From Sulfurovum sp. (GTDB lineage Bacteria; Campylobacterota; Campylobacteria; Campylobacterales; Sulfurovaceae): 12,544 bases of DNA. Each line of letters begins with the position of its first letter. Positions within the stretch are counted from its first letter, which is position 1. The translations under genes were made by a program, and so were the position numbers. Of this stretch, positions 1 to 7,538 are shown one piece after another. Where the stretch lies: contig SOIK01000264.1 in the NCBI GenBank assembly GCA_004377245.1, positions 1 to 12,544 of the forward strand, read 5' to 3'. The notes beneath the pieces were generated by a model that saw nothing but the letters and a program-made list of their open reading frames with translations, was not told the DNA's origin and ran no database searches.

Positions 1-2
1 TT

Positions 3-548
3 GACCTTGTGGTTGTACCTGGTGGATTCTCTTATGGTGACTACCTTCGTTCAGGGTCTATTGCTAGATTTTCAACAGTGATGAAAGCGGTTAAAACCTA
101 TGCAGATAATGGCGGTAAAGTACTTGGTATCTGTAACGGTTTCCAGATCCTTACGGAAGCGGGACTTCTTCCTGGGGCATTGAAGCGTAACAACAACCTA
201 CACTTCATCTCAAAACATCAAAATCTTTGTGTCATCAACAATGACAATGCATTTTTAAATCAATGTAACAAAGGTGAAGTGCTTAACATCCCTATTGCTC
301 ATGCAGACGGTAATTACTACATCGATGATACAGGGTTTGAAAAACTTGAGGAAAATGGACAGATCCTTCTTCGTTATTCTGATGAAAAAGGAAACCCTGT
401 TGTTGTAAACGGTTCAGTCACATCTATCGCGGGTGTATGTAATGAAGCCAAAAACGTATTTGGACTTATGCCTCACCCTGAACGTGCTTTAGAAGCGATA
501 CTCGGCTCAGTTGATGGTACAAAGATGCTTAAAGGTTTTGAAGCATAA
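3..548 (+). CDS. purQ: Phosphoribosylformylglycinamidine synthase subunit PurQ (5' end outside window)
   Basis: This is the glutaminase subunit of FGAM synthase. It releases ammonia from glutamine for the PurL subunit in step 4 of purine synthesis, in the cytoplasm. The frame is open from base 3, and the first residues read DLVVVPGGFSYGDYLRSG, a PurQ hallmark, so the gene starts before the window and the GTG at 9 is not a start. Roughly 35-40 N-terminal residues should be missing. The catalytic Cys of the class I glutamine amidotransferase triad lies in GICNGFQ (Cys codon 132-134), and the His/Glu pair is in PHPERA near the C terminus. The stop overlaps the next start as TAATG, suggesting translational coupling. 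The small separate PurQ fits the PurQ/PurL/PurS type. Function is known from the family; identity is very likely. Confidence 0.95.
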   Translation, partial: DLVVVPGGFSYGDYLRSGSIARFSTVMKAVKTYADNGGKVLGICNGFQILTEAGLLPGALKRNNNLHFISKHQNLCVINNDNAFLNQCNKGEVLNIPIAHADGNYYIDDTGFEKLEENGQILLRYSDEKGNPVVVNGSVTSIAGVCNEAKNVFGLMPHPERALEAILGSVDGTKMLKGFEA

Positions 549-1588
549 TGTCATTTTTTCGCTCTATTTGGCTTCTATGGGGAGTCTTTTTTGCCTTAAC
601 TACCCTGCTAAGTGCACAGAACGAATATGAATACAGCTATATGCCTAAAAAGGTATATGAAAATCAACTTTTTCCTGTGACAGTGATAGATACTACAGAA
701 CGTGAAGATCATCCCCAATTTCAGTTTGATACTTCAAGTACTGTCCAGCCATTATTTAAAAAGCCTTTGGTTATCCGTAATGCTAATGATCGTTTTTATA
801 CTTTTTATTTTAAAACTTCTAAGATCGATGTACGTATCCCTAGACTTTTTATAGTATCTGATAGTGTAGATATCTCGCTTGACCCTCAAACTATCTTTCT
901 AAGTCCACTTAAAAGCAGAGAAGACTTTTGTGCTGTGCTTGCAGCAGATATGAAGATCAAAAACTCTCAAGTCTCCATTTATGATGAAGATCATCATTTA
1001 GTGACCCTCTCTATGGAAGCTTACGAAGCAAACCTTGAAGATATGAAGTTGAACAAGGTAGAAGAGTTTGGTATTGAGCATCTTGAAAGAAAGCATGCTA
1101 AAGTTGAAGCAGAGTTTTATGCCGTACTTCCTCTTACTCAAAAGGTCTTGAAATTTACTTACTTTAATACCATAAAAAAACAGTATGTTTTTCTTGAAAT
1201 ACCCGTAGAACTTGCAGATGCCAGCGTTACAACCCAGTCAGACTTGAATCCTAAAGAGGACAGCTTTGAGAAACTCAAAAAATATACATTTATCACACTG
1301 GTACTGTTTTTCTTTTTGATGTTTTTGGTCAGAAGAGATTTCTTTTATCTTGTGTTGGGTGTTATTTCTCTTATTACACTTTTAACTTTTTATATACCGC
1401 ATAAGCAGATATGCGTTAAGCAAGGAGCCCCACTCTACATCTTACCTACACAAACAAGCACAATGAGTACAAAAGTAGATCAAAAGTTTGAAACAATGTT
1501 ACTAGGTGAGCGTGGTGAATTTAAGAAAGTAGAGTATAAAAAAGGAATTATAGGATGGATCAAAAATGAAGATCTTTGCGAAAATTAG
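548..1588 (+). CDS. Membrane-anchored protein with C-terminal SH3-like domain
   Basis: This is a 346-aa protein of unknown role. A signal peptide is visible at residues 1-23 (FRSIWLLWGVFFALTTLLSAQ). A large, beta-rich, probably periplasmic part follows to about residue 245. Two closely spaced hydrophobic segments lie at about 247-283, separated by RRD. The last 60 or so residues (ICVKQGAPLYILPTQ to GIIGWIKNEDLCEN) look like a bacterial SH3 (SH3b) domain ending in the usual GWI motif. The overall plan of signal, extracytoplasmic domain, membrane hairpin and SH3b resembles BatD-like or wall-sensing proteins, but no specific match can be claimed. The start at 548 overlaps the purQ stop by one base, and the end overlaps plsC by 23 bp, so it belongs to this transcription unit. 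Confidence 0.85.
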   Translation: MSFFRSIWLLWGVFFALTTLLSAQNEYEYSYMPKKVYENQLFPVTVIDTTEREDHPQFQFDTSSTVQPLFKKPLVIRNANDRFYTFYFKTSKIDVRIPRLFIVSDSVDISLDPQTIFLSPLKSREDFCAVLAADMKIKNSQVSIYDEDHHLVTLSMEAYEANLEDMKLNKVEEFGIEHLERKHAKVEAEFYAVLPLTQKVLKFTYFNTIKKQYVFLEIPVELADASVTTQSDLNPKEDSFEKLKKYTFITLVLFFFLMFLVRRDFFYLVLGVISLITLLTFYIPHKQICVKQGAPLYILPTQTSTMSTKVDQKFETMLLGERGEFKKVEYKKGIIGWIKNEDLCEN

Positions 1589-2276
1589 ATTTTATTGGGG
1601 TGTTTTTGTCATCTCCTTTAATACTGCTGTTTTTATGATACCTGCATTGATGTTATTTGGAAAATATAAAAGTACTATTGTTCACCATATCAATGCTTTA
1701 ACACTTGCTATGATAGGTGGAAAATTGTCTCAAGAAGGTACCATGGACACCAGTGCAGATATGTACGTGATGAACCATCAGGGTGTCGTCGATATCATAG
1801 CGATGGAGGCATTACAGAACAATCATCTTCGATGGGTTGCGAAAAAAGAACTTTTTGATGCTCTATGGTTTGGAAATCTTTTACGTCATGGTGAGATGAT
1901 CTCACTTGATAGGGGCAACAAAGCAGGTCTTATAAAACTCATAAAAGATGTAAAAGAGTCAAAAGAGATTAAACATAGATCTGTAGCCATTTTTCCTGAG
2001 GGTACAAGAGCCAAAGGACAGCCTTTACTCTCCTTTAAACAAGGTACAAAGATCATAGCAAATAAGTTGGGCTTAAAAGTTCAACCTGTTGTGATTACAG
2101 GGAGTAAATGGGTATTCAATGGATATGAAAGAACAGGACACAGTGGTACGGTACACTACAAGTTTTTACCTACCATTGATGTCAGTAAAGCGGACGAAAA
2201 CTGGTTTGAAACATTACACGATGATATGCAAAAGGTGATAGACGATGAATACACTAACAATCGTCGCAGTCGCTAG
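1566..2276 (+). CDS. plsC: 1-acyl-sn-glycerol-3-phosphate acyltransferase (PlsC family)
   Basis: Enzymes of this family acylate lysophosphatidic acid to phosphatidic acid at the inner membrane, the second acylation of phospholipid synthesis. The 236-aa protein has the expected length. A hydrophobic N-terminal segment lies at about residues 8-32. Acyltransferase block I is NHQGVVD (the NHX4D catalytic pair), block II is around ISLDRGN, block III is FPEGTRAKG (phosphate binding) and block IV is VQPVVITGS. The ATG at 1566 follows an AGGATGG stretch and lies inside the end of the preceding gene. The end overlaps crcB by 32 bp. These overlaps suggest coupled translation. Another lysophospholipid acceptor is possible, but the family call is firm. 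Confidence 0.93.
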   Translation: MKIFAKIRFYWGVFVISFNTAVFMIPALMLFGKYKSTIVHHINALTLAMIGGKLSQEGTMDTSADMYVMNHQGVVDIIAMEALQNNHLRWVAKKELFDALWFGNLLRHGEMISLDRGNKAGLIKLIKDVKESKEIKHRSVAIFPEGTRAKGQPLLSFKQGTKIIANKLGLKVQPVVITGSKWVFNGYERTGHSGTVHYKFLPTIDVSKADENWFETLHDDMQKVIDDEYTNNRRSR

Positions 2277-2631
2277 TGGTGGTGCCGTAGGTGCTACACT
2301 GAGACTTCTCATTAACGGTACAGTAAACAAACACTTTGTACATGCCCTTCCTTTGGGGACATTAGCAGTGAACTTGCTGGGAAGTTTTATTATTGGTATG
2401 CTGTTTGCGTATTTTCACCTTAATACCTCACTCTCTCCTCATCTTAAAACTTTTATGGTGACAGGGATACTCGGTGCTTTGACGACCTACTCTACTTTTG
2501 CCATAGAGAGCTTCTTTTTGCTTGAAGCGGGAGACTACACACATGCTTTTGCCAACACGGCACTCAACGTTTTTGGTACCATCCTCCTAGCAGGTATCGG
2601 ATACCTTTTCATACTAAATTTTACAAAGTGA
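2245..2631 (+). CDS. crcB: Fluoride channel CrcB/Fluc
   Basis: This is a small four-helix membrane protein that works as an antiparallel dimer and exports fluoride. The 128 aa match the family length. Visible motifs are GGAVGATLR near the N terminus, GTLAVNLLGSF in helix 2, and GILGALTTYSTF, where the TTYSTF segment carries the conserved Thr/Ser and Phe residues of the pore. Four hydrophobic stretches can be traced. The start ATG at 2245 lies within plsC and is preceded by AAAGGTG. Because the genes overlap there is no room for a fluoride riboswitch directly upstream, so expression probably follows the upstream operon. The stop is followed at once by a 12-bp inverted repeat. Confidence 0.95.
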   Translation: MNTLTIVAVASGGAVGATLRLLINGTVNKHFVHALPLGTLAVNLLGSFIIGMLFAYFHLNTSLSPHLKTFMVTGILGALTTYSTFAIESFFLLEAGDYTHAFANTALNVFGTILLAGIGYLFILNFTK

Positions 2632-2666
2632 ATTATCTGAATAACCCTAGTCACTCAGATAATTCA
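2629..2666 (+). promoter_or_regulatory. Stem-loop between crcB and the next gene
   Basis: TGAATTATCTGA (2629-2640) and TCAGATAATTCA (2655-2666) are perfect 12-bp inverted copies with a 14-base loop. The stem begins at the crcB stop codon and ends just before the AAAGGAAA ribosome binding site of the 86-aa gene. It has no following T-run, so it is not a standard terminator. It could be an RNA processing or stability element, or affect initiation of the downstream gene. Confidence 0.5.
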
Positions 2667-2678
2667 AAAGGAAACACA

Positions 2679-2939
2679 TTGTCAACATTAAATCAAGAGA
2701 TAGAAAAACACATTAGAACACTCGTAAGACCTTTAAAAGATGAAGAGACACTTACAGAAGTACTTAAAGTAAAACTTACGAAAAAAGAGTTCAAACTCTT
2801 AAAAGCATGGGCTAATGAAACCCCACAAGAAGAAGTACAAACAAGTTTGAATCTCGATGACGAGCGTTACGGTGAACTCTCAACCAAACTCATCAAAAAA
2901 CTTAACCAGGAAAAACTCAAACAAGAGATGTGTATATAG
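2679..2939 (+). CDS. Small protein with possible helix-turn-helix, 86 aa
   Basis: I do not recognise this gene. The frame is open from a GTG at 2628 overlapping the crcB stop, but that start has no ribosome binding site and would place a perfect hairpin inside the coding region. The TTG at 2679 is preceded by AAAAGGAAA at a good distance (2666-2674) and gives 86 aa, so I chose it. The protein is charged and helical. Residues around LTKKEFKLLKAWANE followed by LNLDDERYGELSTKLIKKL have the spacing of a sigma-region-4 or LuxR-type helix-turn-helix, although the usual glycine turn is absent. No membrane segment is seen. It is probably cotranscribed with crcB. The DNA-binding role is inference only. 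Confidence 0.75.
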   Translation: MSTLNQEIEKHIRTLVRPLKDEETLTEVLKVKLTKKEFKLLKAWANETPQEEVQTSLNLDDERYGELSTKLIKKLNQEKLKQEMCI

Positions 2940-2966
2940 TAAGATTTCATAAAACATAAAGTTTTT

Positions 2967-2993
2967 TTGTCCTATCATATAAAAAGGTATAGT
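2967..2993 (+). promoter_or_regulatory. Possible promoter for the Lys-rich small gene
   Basis: TATAGT at 2988-2993 is a plausible -10 box, with a weak TTGTCC (2967-2972) upstream at 15-bp spacing. An alternative -10 is TATAAA at 2978-2983. The gap before the small gene is 93 bp and very AT-rich, so box matches by chance are likely. Confidence 0.3.
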
Positions 2994-3032
2994 TAACAGT
3001 GACTAGCCTAAAACAAATAAAAGGATCTAAAA

Positions 3033-3188
3033 ATGATGAAAAAGAAAAAAATCAAAAAGTACATTAAAAAAGAGATGGATAGTAGGCTCAAAAAAGAGTT
3101 AAGACAAGAGATCAAGAAGCATATCAAAGACTATACGAAAAAAGAGAAGATAGCCAAAAAAGCTAAAAAGATCAAATGTGCAGAATGA
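3033..3188 (+). CDS. Lysine-rich small basic protein, 51 aa
   Basis: This is a short ORF beginning with two consecutive ATG codons (3033, 3036) after a clear AAAGGAT ribosome binding site (3020-3026). The protein has 21 lysines in 51 residues plus two arginines. It starts MMKKKKIKKYIKKEM and ends KKIKCAE with a lone cysteine. It has no hydrophobic segment and is predicted by eye to form amphipathic charged helices. Such composition suits nucleic-acid or ribosome binding, but no family is recognised and low-complexity lysine runs also arise by chance in AT-rich DNA. It sits alone between the crcB unit and the convergent ppsA, and its stop lies in a palindrome. The good ribosome site and clean boundaries favour a real gene. 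Confidence 0.6.
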   Translation: MMKKKKIKKYIKKEMDSRLKKELRQEIKKHIKDYTKKEKIAKKAKKIKCAE

Positions 3189-3202
3189 GTTTTTAAAACT
3201 CA
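3186..3202. terminator. Palindrome between convergent genes, possible bidirectional terminator
   Basis: TGAGTTTT and AAAACTCA form a perfect 8-bp inverted repeat around a single T. It begins in the stop codon of the Lys-rich gene and lies 12 bp beyond the ppsA stop. The arms carry A/T runs on both sides, so a short hairpin with a U-rich arm could form in either direction. G+C content is low and no long T tail follows. Confidence 0.4.
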
Positions 3203-3214
3203 CTTTGCAAAAGC

Positions 3215-5635
3215 TTACTCATCTAAAATGAGTTTCTCTTCATACACAGTGATATTTTGTATAGTTTGTAATACAGTATCTGGATTTAAACTGATAGAGT
3301 CTATGCCTAGTTTGACTAGTGCTTCTGCCATCTCAGGGTAGTCTGAAGGTCCTTGGCCGCAGATACCGCTATGACGGTGGTTTCGTTTTGCACCTTTCAC
3401 GGCCATCTCTATCATCTTCATCACTCCCGGGTCACGTTCATCATAATCAAATGCAACTATCTCACTGTCACGATCGACTCCTAATGTCAGTTGTGTTAAA
3501 TCATTGGAACCGATACTGAAACCGTCAAAAAGTTCACTGAAGGCATCTATCTCTATGACATTATTTGGTATCTCACACATAACGTAAATCTTTAATCCAT
3601 TTTCGCCACGTTCAAGACCATATTTAGCCATCGTATCAAGCACCCTTTGCCCCTCTTCTACCCTACGGCAAAATGGTATCATCAAAATAACATTATCAAA
3701 GCCCATCTCGTCTCTAACACGCTTCATAGCTGCACACTCCAAAGCAAAGCCCTCTTCATAGCTAGGATGTGTATAGCGTGATGCCCCACGAAAACCTATC
3801 ATAGGATTGGCTTCATGCGACTCAAAGAACTTTCCTCCGAGCAGTGTGGCGTATTCGTTGGTCTTAAAATCACTCATTCTCACAACACAAGGCTTCGGAT
3901 AGACTGCTGCTGCAATGCTTGCTACCCCTTCCGAGAGGGTTTTAATGAAAAAGGTTTCGGGACTATCATGCACACCAGTGAGTTGAGCTATCTTCTGTTG
4001 TGTAGACTCATCAAGTTTTTCAGGGTGTATGAGTGCCATAGGGTGAGCTTTGATGGAAGTATTGATGATGAATTCCATCCGTGCCAGACCTATGCCATCC
4101 ACGGGAAGAGAAGCAAGGGAAAAAGCCATGTCAGGATTGCCGAGGTTCATCATGATCTGTGTCTTGGTTGTAGGTATGGTACTAAGATCTGTTTTAGTGA
4201 TCTCAAAATCAAGATTTCCTTCATACACAAAGCCAGTTTCACCTTCTGCACAGCTCACCGTGACTTCCTTCCCATCTTCTAATATTTCTAAAGCATTTTT
4301 TGCACCTACAATGGCAGGAATACCCAGCTCTCTGGAGACGATAGCGGCATGACAGGTTCTCCCTCCACTGTTTGTTACGATGGCAGAGGCTATCTTCATG
4401 ATAGGTTCCCAGTCAGGACTGGTAGTTTCTGCGAGAAGCACATCTCCTGCTTCAAATTGATCGAGTCTGCTTACATCAGTGATCTTACATATCTTCCCAC
4501 TTCCGATCTTTGTACCGACTGCTTGTCCTTGTATCAGTACTTTTGAGTGTTCTTTAAGGCCATACATTTCTAGATACGTTTCTTTTTTCCGTGACTCAAC
4601 TGTTTCTGGACGTGCCTGTACTATATAGAGTTGACCATCTAAACCATCTTTTGCCCACTCCATATCCATAGGTTTATCATAACCGGCTTGTTTGGAGTAG
4701 TGCTCTTCAATTTTGATGGCATATTCCGCTAAAAGCACCACATCCTCATCACTGATACAAAACTTTGTTTGATCCTCTTTAGGTGTAGGTATGTTCTTGG
4801 TATACTCTACAGCGATATTGTCTTCATTGATCTCATCGGCAAAGACCATTTTAAGTACTTTATCCCCTAGTCTTCGTTTGAGTACGGTACGGTAGCCTTT
4901 TTTGAAAGTAGGTTTATGCACATAAAAGCTATCTGGAGCGATGGTACCTTGGACGATGTTCTCACCCAAACCATACGCTGCGTTAATAAAGACTACATCT
5001 TTAAAACCTGTCTCTGGGTCGATAGAGAACATCACCCCACTCTCACCGATGTCACTTCTGACCATTTTCATCACCACTACACTCAGATAGACTTTCAGGT
5101 CGTCAAATCCATGGTCATACTTGTAGTGGATAGAACGGTCTGTAAAGTTGGAGGCAAGACAGCGTTTGTAAGCATCTAAAAGTGCATCTAAACCACTAAT
5201 GTTGAGATAGCTGTCATTTTGTCCTGCAAAAGAGGCTTCTGGAGAGTCTTCGGCTGTAGCAGAGCTTCTAACGGCAAGGGCCACATTCTCACCATACTCG
5301 ACTTTGAGTGCTTCATAAGCACTTTTTATCTGTACTATCAAGTCACCAGGCAGTACACAGTCCTGTATGATCTCTCTACAACGCTTTCCTCTTTTTTGTA
5401 ACTGCGTTACATCATCAGGATCAAATACATCAAGCTGTTCATGTAACTTTCCCCAAGCATCATTGTCATCGAGAATATGACGATAGGCATCTGCAGTGAT
5501 GGCAAAACCATTGGGTATACGTATCCCCTTTTCTGTGAGGTTTTGGTACATTTCACCTAAAGAGGCATTTTTACCACCTACTAGATCAACATCTTTGATA
5601 TTTAGTTCATTAAACCATTTGATATACTTGAACAT
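3215..5635 (-). CDS. ppsA: Phosphoenolpyruvate synthase
   Basis: The enzyme makes phosphoenolpyruvate from pyruvate and ATP (products AMP and phosphate), the entry to gluconeogenesis in autotrophs and organic-acid users, in the cytoplasm. The 806 aa are close to the usual 790-800. Domains in order are an N-terminal ATP-grasp-like nucleotide-binding domain (GGKNASLGEM near residue 20, AVRSSATAEDSPEASFAGQ near 120), a swivelling phosphohistidine domain (GGRTCHAAIVSRELGIPA, phosphorylated His429), and a C-terminal PEP-binding barrel (GSNDLTQLTLGVDRD, GICGQGPSDYPE with proton-donor Cys759). All key residues are present. The ATG is preceded by AAAGGAT. The nitrilase gene lies 79 bp upstream on the same strand. 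Pyruvate phosphate dikinase is excluded by length and motif style. Confidence 0.97.
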   Translation of the reverse strand: MFKYIKWFNELNIKDVDLVGGKNASLGEMYQNLTEKGIRIPNGFAITADAYRHILDDNDAWGKLHEQLDVFDPDDVTQLQKRGKRCREIIQDCVLPGDLIVQIKSAYEALKVEYGENVALAVRSSATAEDSPEASFAGQNDSYLNISGLDALLDAYKRCLASNFTDRSIHYKYDHGFDDLKVYLSVVVMKMVRSDIGESGVMFSIDPETGFKDVVFINAAYGLGENIVQGTIAPDSFYVHKPTFKKGYRTVLKRRLGDKVLKMVFADEINEDNIAVEYTKNIPTPKEDQTKFCISDEDVVLLAEYAIKIEEHYSKQAGYDKPMDMEWAKDGLDGQLYIVQARPETVESRKKETYLEMYGLKEHSKVLIQGQAVGTKIGSGKICKITDVSRLDQFEAGDVLLAETTSPDWEPIMKIASAIVTNSGGRTCHAAIVSRELGIPAIVGAKNALEILEDGKEVTVSCAEGETGFVYEGNLDFEITKTDLSTIPTTKTQIMMNLGNPDMAFSLASLPVDGIGLARMEFIINTSIKAHPMALIHPEKLDESTQQKIAQLTGVHDSPETFFIKTLSEGVASIAAAVYPKPCVVRMSDFKTNEYATLLGGKFFESHEANPMIGFRGASRYTHPSYEEGFALECAAMKRVRDEMGFDNVILMIPFCRRVEEGQRVLDTMAKYGLERGENGLKIYVMCEIPNNVIEIDAFSELFDGFSIGSNDLTQLTLGVDRDSEIVAFDYDERDPGVMKMIEMAVKGAKRNHRHSGICGQGPSDYPEMAEALVKLGIDSISLNPDTVLQTIQNITVYEEKLILDE

Positions 5636-5714
5636 GAATTATCCTTTCAACTACTTCACTATATTTTACTCCTAAAAACTTATACTATCGACATCATAAG
5701 GTCTTATATGAATT

Positions 5715-6698
5715 TTATGCATTCTCTTCCATATTTTCCCTCTCCTCATAACTCTCTTTTTCCCTAATGATAGGTGCAGCTCTTTTCCTCACAGTCAACT
5801 CAAATGCATCTGGACGAGCATAATGCCCCGCAGTATCAAGATTCCACTTTGATGCACGCAGCATATGCAAGTCAACTTCAGCAAGCAAGATGCCCTCTTT
5901 TGCATTTAAAGGTCCCGCCAGAACTTTACCGTTTGGATCTACGATGAGACTGTTTCCTTTGTTTATCCATTCACCTACGGATGTATAGTATGGCTCTAAT
6001 TCAGGAAGTTTTTTGAGTACATCTTCTTTTTTGAGTACCATACTACAGCCAGAAACAAAGCATCGTCCCTCTTTGGCAATATGTCTCATCGAAGCATTCC
6101 ATGTCTGACCCTCATCATACGTTGGCGCCAGATACAACTCTATACCTTCCGCATACAATGCATAACGTACCAATGGCATATAATTTTCCCAACATATCAA
6201 TCCACCTACTTTACAGATGTCTGTATCATATACTATAACCGTACTGGCATCTCCATATCCCCAGATCGTACGTTCTGCTATTGTAGGGATAAGTTTTTGG
6301 TGATGACTAAAGATATTTCCCTCTGGATCTATAAAAAGAAGTGTGTTGTTGATGCTCCCTCCACTGGCTTGAGAGTTTTTCTCATTGATACCTATAACAA
6401 CATAAATACCGGCTTCTTTTGCAGCCTCACATAAACGATCTGTTTCTCTGCTGCCAATCGCAACTGATTGTTCCAGTAACCTTGCATACAGATCTTGATT
6501 GAGAGCTATCTCTCCGGGTGGGATATGCCATATCCAATCAGGATAACCAGGTACAAATGCTTCAGGAAAAACTGCAAGACTGGCACCTTTTTTCGCAGCT
6601 TTCTTGATAAGATCACAAGCTTTTTCAATGGTCGCGTCCAAGTCCATAAAAACCGGGGATGCTTGTATCGTAGCAATGGTAAATGTATCTTTTTTCAT
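5715..6698 (-). CDS. Nitrilase-family carbon-nitrogen hydrolase
   Basis: This is a cytoplasmic hydrolase of 327 aa, expected to convert organic nitriles to carboxylic acid plus ammonia. The catalytic Glu-Lys-Cys triad is complete: Glu46 in FPEAFVPGYP, Lys135 in HHQKLIPT and Cys169 in GGLICWENYMPL. The CWEN context and the ERTIWGYGD stretch after the lysine are characteristic of branch 1 true nitrilases rather than amidases or carbamoylases. The last 20 or so residues are a Glu-rich tail. The start ATG follows a strong GGAGGAAT site. It lies upstream of ppsA in the same direction with a 79-bp gap that could hold a separate ppsA promoter. The natural substrate cannot be read from the sequence. 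Cyanide-active nitrilases also share these motifs. Confidence 0.92.
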   Translation of the reverse strand: MKKDTFTIATIQASPVFMDLDATIEKACDLIKKAAKKGASLAVFPEAFVPGYPDWIWHIPPGEIALNQDLYARLLEQSVAIGSRETDRLCEAAKEAGIYVVIGINEKNSQASGGSINNTLLFIDPEGNIFSHHQKLIPTIAERTIWGYGDASTVIVYDTDICKVGGLICWENYMPLVRYALYAEGIELYLAPTYDEGQTWNASMRHIAKEGRCFVSGCSMVLKKEDVLKKLPELEPYYTSVGEWINKGNSLIVDPNGKVLAGPLNAKEGILLAEVDLHMLRASKWNLDTAGHYARPDAFELTVRKRAAPIIREKESYEERENMEENA

Positions 6699-6838
6699 GA
6701 TATTCCTCCATTTGATTATTTATTTATATTAGTATATTGAGAGTTTGTGTAGGATATATGTAGTTTTTGAAGCTGTACTTGTTAATTATTGATGTAAGGT
6801 TATTTACTCCTCTAGTTAAAGATTACTCCTGAGACAAT

Positions 6839-6869
6839 AACCTTATAAAATTATATATTTTATAAGGTT
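6839..6869. repeat. AT-rich palindromic repeat, copy A
   Basis: The arms AACCTTATAAAA and TTTTATAAGGTT are perfect 12-bp inverted copies around the 7-bp centre TTATATA. With the following TTTTG it is identical to copy B at 8568 except for one base. The layout of two 11-12 bp arms and a 6-8 bp centre is like a tyrosine-recombinase crossover site. It could also be an operator, because it lies directly upstream of a TATAAT box. Confidence 0.85.
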
Positions 6870-6880
6870 TTGAAAAAAGG

Positions 6881-6886
6881 TATAAT
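6881..6886 (+). promoter_or_regulatory. Candidate -10 box for the NADAR-peptidase unit
   Basis: A perfect TATAAT lies 11 bp after palindrome A, followed by an AT-rich leader. The -35 position (about 6858-6863) falls in the right arm of the palindrome and reads TTTTAT, which is poor. If the box is used, anything that binds palindrome A would overlap the promoter. Confidence 0.4.
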
Positions 6887-7032
6887 ATTGAGATTTCAAA
6901 AAATACTGTGTTAGCTGAATAAAAAACTATCTATATTATTGGGGTCATTCCATACATTATCAAGGACATAATAAAAATTAGTACTTTAGATAACATTATC
7001 TCTAAGCTAACTAAATGAAAAAGGGAAAAGCA

Positions 7033-7476
7033 ATGAAACAAAAGAAAATATATTTCTACATGGCAAGAGAAAAATATGGAGAGTTTTCTAACTTTGCTCC
7101 TTATGGTATAGAGATGGATGGTAGATGGTGGAAAACTCCTGAGTACTACTTCCAAGCACAAAAGTTTACTGGTGAAGCACACAAAGAGAAGATCGCCAAT
7201 GCTGTTGATACTAAAACAGCATTTAATTTGGGTCGTTCTAGAGAGATACCAATACGAGAGGATTGGGAAGAGGTTAAAGATAAGGTAATGTATCGTGCTA
7301 TCTTGAAAAAGTTTAAAACCTACCCCAAACTCAAAGCTCTCCTCCTTAGTACGGGAGATGCTGAAATCATTGAGAACTCTCCTCTGGATAACTATTGGGC
7401 TTGTGGAAAAGATGGCAAGGGTAAGAATATGTTGGGGCAGATATTTATGAGGGTTAGGGGTGAGTTAAAAATATAG
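7033..7476 (+). CDS. NADAR-domain protein (YbiA/RibX-like)
   Basis: This is a 147-aa single-domain protein of the NADAR family. Members are N-glycosidases: E. coli YbiA cleaves an early riboflavin intermediate, and others remove ADP-ribose from guanine in DNA as antidotes to DarT-type toxins. Conserved features seen are YGEFSNFAPY at the start, the WWKTPEYYFQAQKF helix, FNLGR, and the C-terminal DNYWACGKDGKGKNMLGQIFMRVR, which covers most of the known active-site signature. The ATG at 7033 was chosen over the in-frame ATG at 7015 because AAGGGA lies 7-10 bases upstream of it. The gene is followed 62 bp later by an M28 peptidase on the same strand and lies between palindromes A and B. No riboflavin gene or DarT-like partner is in the window, so its substrate is open. 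Confidence 0.9.
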   Translation: MKQKKIYFYMAREKYGEFSNFAPYGIEMDGRWWKTPEYYFQAQKFTGEAHKEKIANAVDTKTAFNLGRSREIPIREDWEEVKDKVMYRAILKKFKTYPKLKALLLSTGDAEIIENSPLDNYWACGKDGKGKNMLGQIFMRVRGELKI

Positions 7477-7538
7477 TTTTTTTGAGCAATTATACAAATA
7501 AAAATCTTCAAAAGGTTAAAATTATAAAAAGGAAAGAT

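Larger units (their letters stand above)
6699..7032. other. Gene-free divergent region between nitrilase and NADAR genes
   Basis: These 334 bp are AT-rich and contain no convincing ORF. They hold the nitrilase ribosome site and upstream region, palindrome A (6839-6869), a TATAAT at 6881, and a leader of about 140 bases before the NADAR gene. Two small inverted repeats lie in the leader: GTTAGCT (6910-6916) with AGCTAAC (7005-7011), and AGATAA-CA-TTATCT (6988-7001). Nothing else was recognised. Confidence 0.6.

Noticed and set aside
2200..2250. Fluoride riboswitch before crcB
   Set aside because: The sequence before crcB is plsC coding sequence, with no fluoride-aptamer fold visible; the GGTGATAG stretch is just part of that gene and the ribosome site.
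3319..5401. Several + strand open frames opposite ppsA
   Set aside because: They lie within a fully conserved phosphoenolpyruvate synthase on the other strand and encode no recognisable protein features; they are frame shadows.
6081..6740. + strand frames opposite the nitrilase gene
   Set aside because: The nitrilase with its full catalytic triad explains the coding signal; the opposite frames are cysteine- and tyrosine-rich shadows without good starts.
6910..7011. GTTAGCT...AGCTAAC as a second integron recombination site
   Set aside because: The cores do not fit GTTRRRY/RYYYAAC, the orientation is outward rather than inward, and there are no paired L arms.
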